Made by a program: the position numbers and the translations under genes. DNA of 7,866 nucleotides from positions 1 through 7,866 of the forward strand of contig SOIK01000096.1 in the NCBI GenBank assembly GCA_004377245.1, in the 5' to 3' direction. The notes under the pieces were generated by a model, which did not search any database, was not told the DNA's origin, and saw only the letters and a list, made by a program, of their open reading frames with translations. Source of the stretch: Sulfurovum sp. GTDB taxonomy: Bacteria; Campylobacterota; Campylobacteria; Campylobacterales; Sulfurovaceae. Shown piece after piece: positions 1-7,866 of the stretch (positions are counted from its first letter, which is position 1; each line of letters starts with the position of its first letter).

Positions 1-2654
1 CAGACATTTATGAGCAGATGAAAGCAAAACGTGCAGATGCCGAAATGTTTACACTGCATGATGGACCTCCGTATGCCAATGGTGACATTCACATCGGTCA
101 TGCACTCAACAAAATTCTTAAAGATATCATTTTAAAATATAACTACTTTCAAGGTAAAGCGGTTCGGATGACTCCGGGCTGGGACTGTCATGGTTTACCT
201 ATCGAGCAGAAAGTTGAAGAGAAACTTGGTAAAAGCAAAAAAGAAGCGATGCCAACAGCGCAGTTCAGAGAACTTTGTCGTCAGCATGCTGCAAAATTTG
301 TAGATATCCAAAGAGATGGTTTTAAACAGTTAGGCGTCATCGCAGACTGGGAGAACCCTTATGTGACGATGGACTTTAAATTTGAAGCAAACATTTACAG
401 AACACTTTGTGAAGTGGCACAAAAAGGTCTTTTGGTAGAGCGCCATAAACCTATCTTCTGGTCATGGGCAGCTAGAACAGCACTTGCAGATGCAGAGGTG
501 GAGTATGAGGATAAAGAGGATTACTCTATCTATGTACACTTTGAACTCAGTGATGCAGCGAAAGAGAAGTTGGGCATAGAGGGAAAAGCAGGGCTTGTTA
601 TCTGGACAACGACACCTTGGACACTTCCTTCAAATACGGGTATTGCTTTAAATCCTGAAGAGATGTATGTACTGACAGATGATGGGCATATCGTAGCAGA
701 AGCACGTTATGATGCAATGATAGAAGAGGGTGTAGTAAGTGGACATGCTTCAAGAAAGATAGCCGCTACGGAGATGGAAAATCTTCTAGTAATCAACCCG
801 GTGAATGGCCGTACATCTACGGTTGTACTTGGTGACCATGTACTCATGGACGGTGGTACTGGGTGTGTACACACTGCTCCTGGTCATGGTGAAGATGACT
901 ACAAAGTTGGACTTAAATATGGTCTTGAAGTAGTGATGCCAGTAGATGAGCGTGGATGTTATGATGAGAGTGTAGTTGGTCTTAATCTTTTACCAAATCC
1001 TGAAGAGTTCGTGGGTATGCATATCTTCAAAGCCAATGAGCCTATCTTAGAGTTGCTGGGTGATGCACTTTTAAAAGAAAGTAAGTTTGTTCACTCGTAC
1101 CCACACTGTTGGAGAACGAAAAAACCACTTATATACAGAGCAACAAACCAATGGTTTATCTCTATAGATGACAAAGCAGAGGGTGCTGATAATACATTAA
1201 GAGATACCGCACTAAATGCCATAGAGGGTGTTGACTTTTATCCTAAAACATCTAAAAACCGTCTCAAACCGATGATAGAGGGAAGACCTGACTGGTGTAT
1301 CTCTCGTCAGCGTTCTTGGGGTGTACCTATAGCGTTCTTTAGAATCAAAAGTACGAAAGAAGTCATCTTTGATAACTCTGTGTTAGAGCATATAGCAAGT
1401 CTCTTTGATGAGCAAGGTGCAGATGCTTGGTACTCTATGAGCATAGCAGAACTTCTTCCTGAAAACTCAGGCTATAACGCTGATGATTTAGAGAAGATAG
1501 ATGACATCTTGGATGTATGGTTTGACTCTGGTTCGACTTGGAACTCTGTCATCAAAAGTGGTAACTATGATGCAGGTGAGTACCCGGCATCTCTTTACAT
1601 TGAGGGTAGTGACCAGCATAGAGGTTGGTTCCAGTCTTCGTTGTTACTCAGTTCAGCGATCAACCAAATCTCACCATACAAAACACTTATCACTCATGGA
1701 TTTACTGTGGATGATAAAGGTGAGAAGATGAGTAAGTCTAAGGGGAACGTAGTTGCTCCAGATAAAGTCATCAAGCAGTATGGTTCAGAAATCCTTAGAC
1801 TATGGGTTGCACTCTCTGATTATCAGACAGACTTAAAGATATCTGATGGTATCTTGAAGCAAACAGCAGAGCAGTACAGAAAAATAAGAAATACCTTTAG
1901 ATTTTTACTTGCGAATGTGGATGACCTTGAAGCTTATGTTGAGACGGATGCATATGGTGAGTTGGACAGATGGATACTCTCTAAGGCTAGAGAAGTATTT
2001 ACTTCCGTCAAAGCAAGTTTTGATGCGTATGACTTCCTTAGAGGATTTGCGACACTCAACCACTTCATCACCAATGAGCTTTCAGGTATCTATATGGATA
2101 TCACCAAAGACAGACTCTACTGTGAAGATAAAAATGACTCAGCAAGAAGAGCAACACAGTCAGCGATGGCACACATCTCTAAGTCTATGTTAGGACTTGT
2201 AGCTCCTGTACTTACATACACAGCAGATGAGATACTTGACTATGCTCCAGCACTTTTCAAGGGTGACATGGAGAATGTATTTGACCTTGTCTATGTGGAA
2301 GTACCAGAAGTTGAAGCGAGTTTTGATGATGCATTGCTAATTGCGGCACGCGTGAAGTTCTCTGAAGCAGTAGATAAGCTCAAAAAAGAGAAGCTGATGA
2401 AGTCTACACTTGAAGTAGAGATCGCAGGTGACATCAGTGCCTTTCCCATAAATGACAGTAAAGACCTTGAAGACTGGTTTGTAGTATCTGCTATGAAATC
2501 AAGTAGTGAAGGTGAACAAGTAGCTACCTTTGAAGTAGAAGGTAAAACATTTACAGTTCATAAAGCAATTGCTTCGAAATGTCCAAGATGTTGGAGATTT
2601 ACAAGTACAAGTGAAGAGTACGCCTGTGAAAGATGTGCAAAGGTCGTGAGCTAA
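1..2654 (+). CDS. ileS: Isoleucyl-tRNA synthetase, 5' end outside window
   Basis: This cytoplasmic class I synthetase charges tRNA-Ile with isoleucine and hydrolyses mischarged valine. The reading frame is open to the window edge: five codons (DIYEQ) precede the ATG at 18 and fit the family, so that ATG is internal and roughly 35 N-terminal residues are missing. Numbering from that Met, the sequence shows HIGH at 25-28 within a PPYANGDIHIGH block and the CP1 editing domain with TTTPWTLPSN near 198-206 and GTGCVHTAPGHGEDDY near 280-295. It then shows DWCISRQR near 425-432, DVWFDSG near 499-505 and KMSKS at 570-574. The C-terminus carries a four-cysteine zinc site (C855, C858, C870, C873) and stops five residues later. 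Length and zinc site fit the ordinary bacterial IleS1 form rather than the longer IleS2 form. The TAA stop overlaps the next start codon, implying translational coupling. I see no frameshift or missing key residue. Confidence 0.97.
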   Translation, partial: DIYEQMKAKRADAEMFTLHDGPPYANGDIHIGHALNKILKDIILKYNYFQGKAVRMTPGWDCHGLPIEQKVEEKLGKSKKEAMPTAQFRELCRQHAAKFVDIQRDGFKQLGVIADWENPYVTMDFKFEANIYRTLCEVAQKGLLVERHKPIFWSWAARTALADAEVEYEDKEDYSIYVHFELSDAAKEKLGIEGKAGLVIWTTTPWTLPSNTGIALNPEEMYVLTDDGHIVAEARYDAMIEEGVVSGHASRKIAATEMENLLVINPVNGRTSTVVLGDHVLMDGGTGCVHTAPGHGEDDYKVGLKYGLEVVMPVDERGCYDESVVGLNLLPNPEEFVGMHIFKANEPILELLGDALLKESKFVHSYPHCWRTKKPLIYRATNQWFISIDDKAEGADNTLRDTALNAIEGVDFYPKTSKNRLKPMIEGRPDWCISRQRSWGVPIAFFRIKSTKEVIFDNSVLEHIASLFDEQGADAWYSMSIAELLPENSGYNADDLEKIDDILDVWFDSGSTWNSVIKSGNYDAGEYPASLYIEGSDQHRGWFQSSLLLSSAINQISPYKTLITHGFTVDDKGEKMSKSKGNVVAPDKVIKQYGSEILRLWVALSDYQTDLKISDGILKQTAEQYRKIRNTFRFLLANVDDLEAYVETDAYGELDRWILSKAREVFTSVKASFDAYDFLRGFATLNHFITNELSGIYMDITKDRLYCEDKNDSARRATQSAMAHISKSMLGLVAPVLTYTADEILDYAPALFKGDMENVFDLVYVEVPEVEASFDDALLIAARVKFSEAVDKLKKEKLMKSTLEVEIAGDISAFPINDSKDLEDWFVVSAMKSSSEGEQVATFEVEGKTFTVHKAIASKCPRCWRFTSTSEEYACERCAKVVS

Positions 2655-2779
2655 TGCTTGATATGACTCAGCCTATACAGATGGAAGTTATCGTTGGATC
2701 GATTGTTTTTATATTTGGATTGGTTGGTGTAGGATTGGCAGTAGTAGAATATTATAAGAGAAAAGGAAGCAAGTCGTGA
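2654..2779 (+). CDS. Small single-pass membrane protein of unknown function, 41 aa
   Basis: I do not recognise this protein. The ATG at 2654 shares its A with the ileS TAA stop, and the TGA stop overlaps the gatA GTG start, so it is nested between two essential genes with no spacer. A short polar N-terminus ([11 protein letters not shown]) is followed by one hydrophobic helix at about residues 12-31, rich in Val, Ile and Gly with G25 and A29 spaced as a small-xxx-small helix-packing motif. The tail is basic (K35, R36, K37, K40). By the positive-inside rule the tail should be cytoplasmic and the N-terminus outside. AAAGG at 2639-2643, 10 nt upstream, is a possible ribosome site. The internal Met codons at 2663 and 2681 have none, so the first ATG is preferred. 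Support for it being real is the exact overlap at both ends and its protein-like layout. It could instead be a chance frame bridging ileS and gatA, but a gap of this size otherwise has no explanation. Confidence 0.72.
   Translation: MLDMTQPIQMEVIVGSIVFIFGLVGVGLAVVEYYKRKGSKS
2763..2769 (+). promoter_or_regulatory. Ribosome binding site deciding the GTG start of gatA
   Basis: AAGGAAG lies 6 nt before the GTG at 2776, inside the last codons of the small membrane-protein gene. The next in-frame Met codon, at 2818, would remove the conserved GatA N-terminus, so GTG is the preferred start. Confidence 0.75.
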
Positions 2780-4119
2780 TAACACTAAAAGAAGCGTTAA
2801 CAAAAAGCAATGAGGAGATGGCAGAGCTAAGAGTAGAACTTGAAGCAAAAGCCAAAGAGAGCGGACTCAATGCTTATGTAGGATTTGAGAGTTCAGGTGA
2901 GGGTGTGCCTATCCTCATAAAAGATAACATTCAAGTGAATGGTTGGTCTGTAACCTCTGGTTCTAAGATCCTTCAGGGCTACATCGCTCCTTACGAAGCA
3001 ACTGCTATAACAAACCTTAAGTCTAAAGGCATGATGGCATTTGGTAGAGCGAACATGGATGAGTTTGCGATGGGCTCAACGACAGAGAGTTCTTACTATG
3101 GTGTAACAAAAAATCCTCATGGTGATGACAGAGTACCAGGTGGAAGTTCAGGTGGATCAGCGGCAGCTGTTGCCGGTGGCATCGCCATAGCAGCACTCGG
3201 TTCAGACACAGGTGGATCTATCCGTCAGCCTGCTGCGTACTGTGGTGTAGTGGGGATGAAACCTACTTATGGACGTGTAAGTCGTTTTGGTTTAGCAGCG
3301 TATGCTTCTTCTCTTGATCAGATAGGTCCCATAGCGCAAAATGTTGAAGATGCGGCTATCTTGTATGATGCCATCAAAGGGCATGATGACAGAGATTCAA
3401 CTTCAGCAGATTTTGAGATAGAAGATATCGCTAACAATATAGACAGTGACAGAAAGCTTACTATAGCAGTCATTGACAATTATATTTCTGAAGCTGATGA
3501 GGATACACAAAAAGCATATGCGCAAACAGTGAAAGCATTGGAAGAGGCTGGACATACTATTGTACATAAAAATATGCAAAATACGAAGTATGATATCGCA
3601 ACATACTACATCTTAGCGACAGCAGAAGCAGCAACGAATCTTGCGCGTTTTGATGGTGTGCGTTATGGAACGAGAGCTGAGTCTAAAAATACGGAAGAGC
3701 TTTTTTACAACACGAGAAGTGAAGGCTTTGGTGACGAAGTAAAAAGAAGAATTTTACTTGGTAACTTTGTACTCTCTTCAGGGTATTATGATGCATACTA
3801 CCTCAAAGCACAAAAAGTAAGACACATCATCCGTGATGAGTTTAATGCTATTTTTGATGATGCAGATTTGATCTTGTCACCTGTTGCGCCAAGTGTAGCG
3901 CCTAAGATAGGAGCATCTGAAGACCCACTTGAAATGTATAAGAGTGATATGTACACCATTGCTATCAACCTTGCAGGGCTTCCTGCGATTAGTTTGCCAG
4001 TTGCTAAAGATGATGAAGGTATGCCAATAGGCTTACAACTCATCGCCAAAGCATTTAACGAAAAAACGCTTTTTGACGGGGCTTCAAGCATGGAAAAAGC
4101 TGTAAATTACACGAAATAA
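2776..4119 (+). CDS. gatA: Glutamyl/aspartyl-tRNA amidotransferase subunit A
   Basis: GatA is the glutaminase subunit of cytoplasmic GatCAB. It releases ammonia from glutamine, which GatB uses to convert Glu-tRNA(Gln), and often Asp-tRNA(Asn), to the correct amide form. The 447-residue product is an amidase-signature protein. The Ser-cisSer-Lys triad is visible as K49 (in ILIKDNI), S124 (first Ser of GGSSGGS) and S148 (in [11 protein letters not shown]). The spacings of 99 and 24 residues match those I recall for the Staphylococcus GatA triad. Translation starts at GTG, giving MITLKEAL, and the GTG overlaps the preceding TGA stop, so it is probably coupled to the small upstream gene. The length is close to what I expect for this phylum and slightly short against typical GatA of about 480 residues. 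gatB and gatC are not in this window, so the complex must be encoded elsewhere. Known Campylobacterota rely on GatCAB because they lack GlnRS; applying that here is inference. Confidence 0.97.
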   Translation: MITLKEALTKSNEEMAELRVELEAKAKESGLNAYVGFESSGEGVPILIKDNIQVNGWSVTSGSKILQGYIAPYEATAITNLKSKGMMAFGRANMDEFAMGSTTESSYYGVTKNPHGDDRVPGGSSGGSAAAVAGGIAIAALGSDTGGSIRQPAAYCGVVGMKPTYGRVSRFGLAAYASSLDQIGPIAQNVEDAAILYDAIKGHDDRDSTSADFEIEDIANNIDSDRKLTIAVIDNYISEADEDTQKAYAQTVKALEEAGHTIVHKNMQNTKYDIATYYILATAEAATNLARFDGVRYGTRAESKNTEELFYNTRSEGFGDEVKRRILLGNFVLSSGYYDAYYLKAQKVRHIIRDEFNAIFDDADLILSPVAPSVAPKIGASEDPLEMYKSDMYTIAINLAGLPAISLPVAKDDEGMPIGLQLIAKAFNEKTLFDGASSMEKAVNYTK

Positions 4120-5580
<1,461 letters not shown>

Positions 5581-5590
5581 ATCTTCTTTA

Positions 5591-5622
5591 TGTGTATTAC
5601 CACATCTTTGTGGTAATACACA
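5591..5622 (+). terminator. Hairpin after guaB, probable transcription terminator
   Basis: Two perfectly complementary 14-nt arms (5591-5604, TGTGTATTACCACA, and 5609-5622, TGTGGTAATACACA) enclose a TCTT loop, starting 10 nt after the guaB stop. No T-run follows directly. The nearest is the CTTTTCT stretch at about 5637-5643. It separates two transcription units, which fits termination, but mRNA 3'-end stabilisation is also possible. Confidence 0.6.
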
Positions 5623-5676
5623 GATACAAATACTATCTTTTCTAACAATTAATCCTCTCTTCAAGTTACCACAAGC

Positions 5677-5682
5677 TATAAT
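5677..5682 (+). promoter_or_regulatory. Probable -10 box of the metY promoter
   Basis: A perfect TATAAT preceded by GC lies 29 nt before the metY ATG. No TTGACA-like -35 is seen at the usual distance; the upstream stretch at about 5640-5667 is pyrimidine-rich, and Campylobacterota housekeeping promoters often lack a -35. A second TATAAT at 5690-5695 would start transcription at about the ribosome site, so the first is preferred. Confidence 0.55.
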
Positions 5683-5700
5683 TTACCTATATAATTAAAT

Positions 5701-5706
5701 AAGGGA
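5701..5706 (+). promoter_or_regulatory. Ribosome binding site of metY
   Basis: AAGGGA sits 5 nt before the ATG at 5712 and fixes the metY start. Confidence 0.75.
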
Positions 5707-5711
5707 TAGTA

Positions 5712-6974
5712 ATGCACGAACAAACACTAGCCATCCATGCAGGATACGAAAAAGATGCACAGGGGACTATGGCAGTTCCTATTTATATGAGTACGGCGTA
5801 TGAGTTTAGAGATACAGAACATGCGGCAAACCTTTTTGCACTTAAAGAACTTGGGAACATCTATACAAGACTGATGAACCCTACGACTGATGTATTTGAA
5901 AAACGTTTTGCGGCACTTGAAGGTGGGGTGGCTGCTATAGGGACTGCATCAGGAATGGCGGCTATCTTTTATGCCATTGCCAACGTAGCTGAAGCAGGTG
6001 ATAATATCATCGTAGCGAAGCAAGTCTATGGTGGTACTACTACGCTTACAGGACATACCATTAAACGTTTTGGTATAGAGACACGTTATTTTGATGTGAG
6101 AAATCCTTCTGAGATAGACGCACTGGTAGATGACAAAACGAAAATTATCCTTTTTGAGAGTATCACTAATCCAAGCATCGATGTGGCTGATTTTGATGCT
6201 ATTGTAGCTATCGCTGACAAACATAACATTTTGACTTGTGTTGATAACACCGTAGGAACACCTATCCTTTGTAAGCCACTAGAGCATGGTATTGACCTCT
6301 CAGTACACTCTGCTAGTAAATACACGACAGGACAGGGACTTGCTATAGGTGGTGTCATCGTAGAACGTCACAATTTGGTAGAGAAGATCAAGGGTAATGC
6401 ACGGTATGCACACTTTAATGAGCCAGATGAGAGTTATCATGGGCTTGTATACAGTGATTTACCTTTACCACTTTTTACGCTTAGAGTAAGACTTTCACTG
6501 CTTCGTGACTTGGGTGCAGCACCTTCTCCGTTCAACTCATGGTTATACATCCAAGGACTTGAGACATTACCTCTTCGTATGAAACAGCACTCAAGTTCTG
6601 CGTTAGCCATAGCAGAGTTTTTAGAGGCACATCCAAAAGTAGGGAAGGTCAATTACCCTGGGTTAAAGTCAGATGTAAACTATGATTTGGGTCAAAAATA
6701 CTTTAAAGGTGGACATAGTGGACTGCTTTCTTTTGAAGTTGCAGACAAAGAGACAGCACAGAAGATAGCTGACAGTACAGACATTTTTTCACTTGTGGTA
6801 AACATAGGAGATAGTAAGTCTATTATCACCCACCCTGCAAGTACTACGCATCAGCAACTCTCAGCTCAAGAACTCATAGAGGCAGGAGTGCCTGGGGGAC
6901 TTGTGAGACTGAGTATCGGGCTTGAAGATACGCAAGACTTGATAGATGATTTAACAAAAGCATTAAATGCTTAA
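5712..6974 (+). CDS. metY: O-acetylhomoserine sulfhydrylase (MetY type, PLP-dependent)
   Basis: This cytoplasmic Cys/Met-metabolism PLP enzyme (aspartate aminotransferase fold type I) is predicted to make homocysteine from O-acetylhomoserine and sulfide. Visible family residues are Y51 and R53 in YTR (cofactor phosphate contact across the dimer), TASGM at 78-82, Y106 (ring stacking), D178 in VDNT (pyridine nitrogen), the Schiff-base lysine K203 in SASKYTTGQG, and R399 in GGLVRLSIGLED (substrate carboxylate). The 420-residue length and the segment between K203 and the C-terminal domain (RLSLLRDLGAAPSPFNSW) match MetY rather than the shorter cystathionine gamma-synthase, beta-lyase or MetZ groups. 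The next gene, metX, supplies the activated homoserine. The gene has its own promoter and ribosome site after the guaB hairpin. Substrate preference for the acetyl over the succinyl ester is inferred from family and context. Confidence 0.92.
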   Translation: MHEQTLAIHAGYEKDAQGTMAVPIYMSTAYEFRDTEHAANLFALKELGNIYTRLMNPTTDVFEKRFAALEGGVAAIGTASGMAAIFYAIANVAEAGDNIIVAKQVYGGTTTLTGHTIKRFGIETRYFDVRNPSEIDALVDDKTKIILFESITNPSIDVADFDAIVAIADKHNILTCVDNTVGTPILCKPLEHGIDLSVHSASKYTTGQGLAIGGVIVERHNLVEKIKGNARYAHFNEPDESYHGLVYSDLPLPLFTLRVRLSLLRDLGAAPSPFNSWLYIQGLETLPLRMKQHSSSALAIAEFLEAHPKVGKVNYPGLKSDVNYDLGQKYFKGGHSGLLSFEVADKETAQKIADSTDIFSLVVNIGDSKSIITHPASTTHQQLSAQELIEAGVPGGLVRLSIGLEDTQDLIDDLTKALNA

Positions 6975-7055
6975 GTGTGTAGTGTATAGCGAGTAGTGGG
7001 TAGAGAAGAGCCATTTATACATCATTCTACACACTACCTACTACGCACTACCCAC
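6975..7055. repeat. Inverted array of degenerate 7-base repeats (4 + 4 units)
   Basis: Immediately after the metY stop come four 7-base units of consensus TGNGTAG: TGTGTAG (6976), TGTATAG (6983), CGAGTAG (6990) and TGGGTAG (6997). After a spacer of about 21 nt come four units of the reverse-complement consensus CTACNCA: CTACACA (7027), CTACCTA (7034), CTACGCA (7041) and CTACCCA (7048). The 30-nt arms 6975-7004 and 7026-7055 pair at 23 positions, or 25 with G-U pairs, so the transcript could form a long imperfect stem-loop. No T-tract follows, so it is not a canonical terminator. It fills more than half of the 143-nt metY-metX gap. The function is unknown. Confidence 0.85.
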
Positions 7056-7077
7056 TCGATTTAAAGCCCAAATTAGA

Positions 7078-7083
7078 TAAAAT
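7078..7083 (+). promoter_or_regulatory. Possible -10 box of a metX promoter
   Basis: TAAAAT, in the context TTAGATAAAATAG, lies 34 nt before the metX ATG in an AT-rich stretch. No clear -35 is present. TATAAA at 7104-7109 is a weaker candidate, too near the start codon. metX may also be read through from metY. Confidence 0.4.
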
Positions 7084-7117
7084 AGCAAGAAATATCTCAA
7101 AATTATAAAAGCAGTCC

Positions 7118-7866
7118 ATGAAAATCGAAACAAAAACAGCATATTTTAGCAGCCCTCTTTACTTAGAGAGTGGGCGTATATTAGAGCCGTATGAAATCAC
7201 TTATGAGACATACGGTGAGCTAAACGAAGAGAAGAATAATGTTGTTTTGGTGTGTCATGCACTTAGTGGCTCACACCATGCTGCTGGTACCTATGAAGGT
7301 GACAGAAAAGCAGGTTGGTGGGATGGACTTATCGGTGATGGTAAGGCTATAGATACAACAAAGTATTTTGTCATCTGTACCAATGTTATAGGTTCATGTT
7401 TCGGAACTACAGGTCCTATGAGTGCCAACCATCCTAGTGAAGAGCCTTATAGACTTAAATTTCCTGTTGTTACCGTAAAAGATATAGTTCGTGCACAAAT
7501 GCAGTTGCTTTCACAGCTTGGCATCTACCATCTGCGTGCCATAGTAGGCGGCTCCATGGGTGGTATGCAGGCACTCCAGTTTGCTGTGGATTATCCAAAC
7601 CTTGCAGATGACATCATCTCGCTGGCAGCAACCTATGCGACAAGACCTTGGACAATGTCGTTCAATAAAGTAGCGATGGAAGCTATACGCAGAGACCCAC
7701 GTTTTAAACATGGGAACTATGCAAGAGATGCCTTTAAAGAAGAAGGGTTGGATGGTTTAGCCATCGGACGTATCGCTGGGCATATATCTTACCTTTCTCC
7801 TGATTCAATGGATGATAAATTTGGGCGTAACTATGTCAGTAATGATGGTTTATTTGAACTCTTTGG
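7118..7866 (+). CDS. metX: Homoserine O-acetyltransferase, 3' end outside window
   Basis: MetX is an alpha/beta-hydrolase-fold cytoplasmic enzyme that transfers an acyl group, normally acetyl from acetyl-CoA, to the homoserine hydroxyl at the entry to methionine synthesis. The visible 249 codons are about two thirds of the roughly 370-residue family length. They show YETYGELN near 29-36, CHALSGSHH near 46-54, GWWDGLIGDGKAIDT near 66-80, NVIGSCFGTTGP near 89-100 and the nucleophile elbow GGSMGG with Ser146. The catalytic Asp and His should lie beyond the window edge. An in-frame TAA at 7106-7108 just upstream makes the ATG at 7118 the only reasonable start, although the ribosome site is weak (no clear AGGA, only AAAAG at 7107-7111). 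Adjacent MetY supports the acetyl ester, but some MetX proteins use succinyl-CoA and this cannot be settled here. Confidence 0.95.
   Translation, partial: MKIETKTAYFSSPLYLESGRILEPYEITYETYGELNEEKNNVVLVCHALSGSHHAAGTYEGDRKAGWWDGLIGDGKAIDTTKYFVICTNVIGSCFGTTGPMSANHPSEEPYRLKFPVVTVKDIVRAQMQLLSQLGIYHLRAIVGGSMGGMQALQFAVDYPNLADDIISLAATYATRPWTMSFNKVAMEAIRRDPRFKHGNYARDAFKEEGLDGLAIGRIAGHISYLSPDSMDDKFGRNYVSNDGLFELF

Noticed and set aside
18..20. ATG at 18 as the true start of ileS
   Set aside because: The frame stays open to the window edge and the upstream codons DIYEQ fit the family, so the natural start lies before the window.
1501..2193. Alternative-frame plus-strand ORFs inside ileS
   Set aside because: They overlap conserved IleS motifs (DVWFDSG, KMSKS) and have the skewed composition of out-of-frame translation.
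2651..2848. Minus-strand open frame opposite the small membrane-protein gene
   Set aside because: It is antisense to the coupled junction and to the conserved GatA N-terminus. The plus-strand frame explains the stretch better through exact overlaps with both neighbours.
5581..5711. SAM or other riboswitch in front of metY
   Set aside because: The predicted leader after the -10 box is only about 20-25 nt, too short for a known SAM riboswitch, and the only structure upstream is the guaB hairpin.
6975..7055. CRISPR array reading of the repeats between metY and metX
   Set aside because: The units are only 7 bases, contiguous without spacers and inverted halfway, and no cas genes are present.
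7056..7117. SAM riboswitch or T-box in front of metX
   Set aside because: The 62 nt are AT-rich with no stem pattern or T-box-like motif that I can recognise.
7511..7711. Minus-strand open frame opposite metX
   Set aside because: It is antisense to the GGSMGG nucleophile region of MetX and shows no independent signal.

Overview
The window reads as an ordinary housekeeping stretch of a Campylobacterota (epsilonproteobacterial) chromosome, most like the Sulfurovum/Sulfurimonas group. That placement is an inference from the style of the proteins (for example the short GatA that begins MITLKEAL from a GTG codon), the moderately AT-rich composition and the very tight gene packing. No database search was possible. 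All genes lie on the + strand.

Layout. Positions 1-2654 hold most of ileS (isoleucyl-tRNA synthetase), whose first few dozen codons lie before the window. Its stop codon overlaps the start of a 41-codon gene at 2654-2779 for a small single-pass membrane protein that I do not recognise. That gene in turn overlaps gatA (2776-4119), which encodes the amidase subunit of the GatCAB tRNA amidotransferase. After 9 bases comes guaB (4129-5580), IMP dehydrogenase. These four genes look like one transcription unit. It ends at a perfect 14-bp hairpin at 5591-5622. A second unit starts with its own promoter and encodes a MetY-type O-acetylhomoserine sulfhydrylase (5712-6974). It is followed by metX (homoserine O-acyltransferase) from 7118, which is cut by the right edge of the window.

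How the genes work together. IleS and GatA both serve aminoacyl-tRNA supply, GuaB commits IMP to guanine nucleotides, and MetX plus MetY form the two-step direct sulfhydrylation route from homoserine to homocysteine and so to methionine.

The least ordinary items are two. One is an inverted array of degenerate 7-base units (TGNGTAG four times, then CTACNCA four times) that fills most of the metY-metX gap at 6975-7055. The other is the unnamed 41-residue membrane protein translationally embedded between ileS and gatA. I found no mobile-element genes, CRISPR array, RNA gene, defence system or other accessory cargo.
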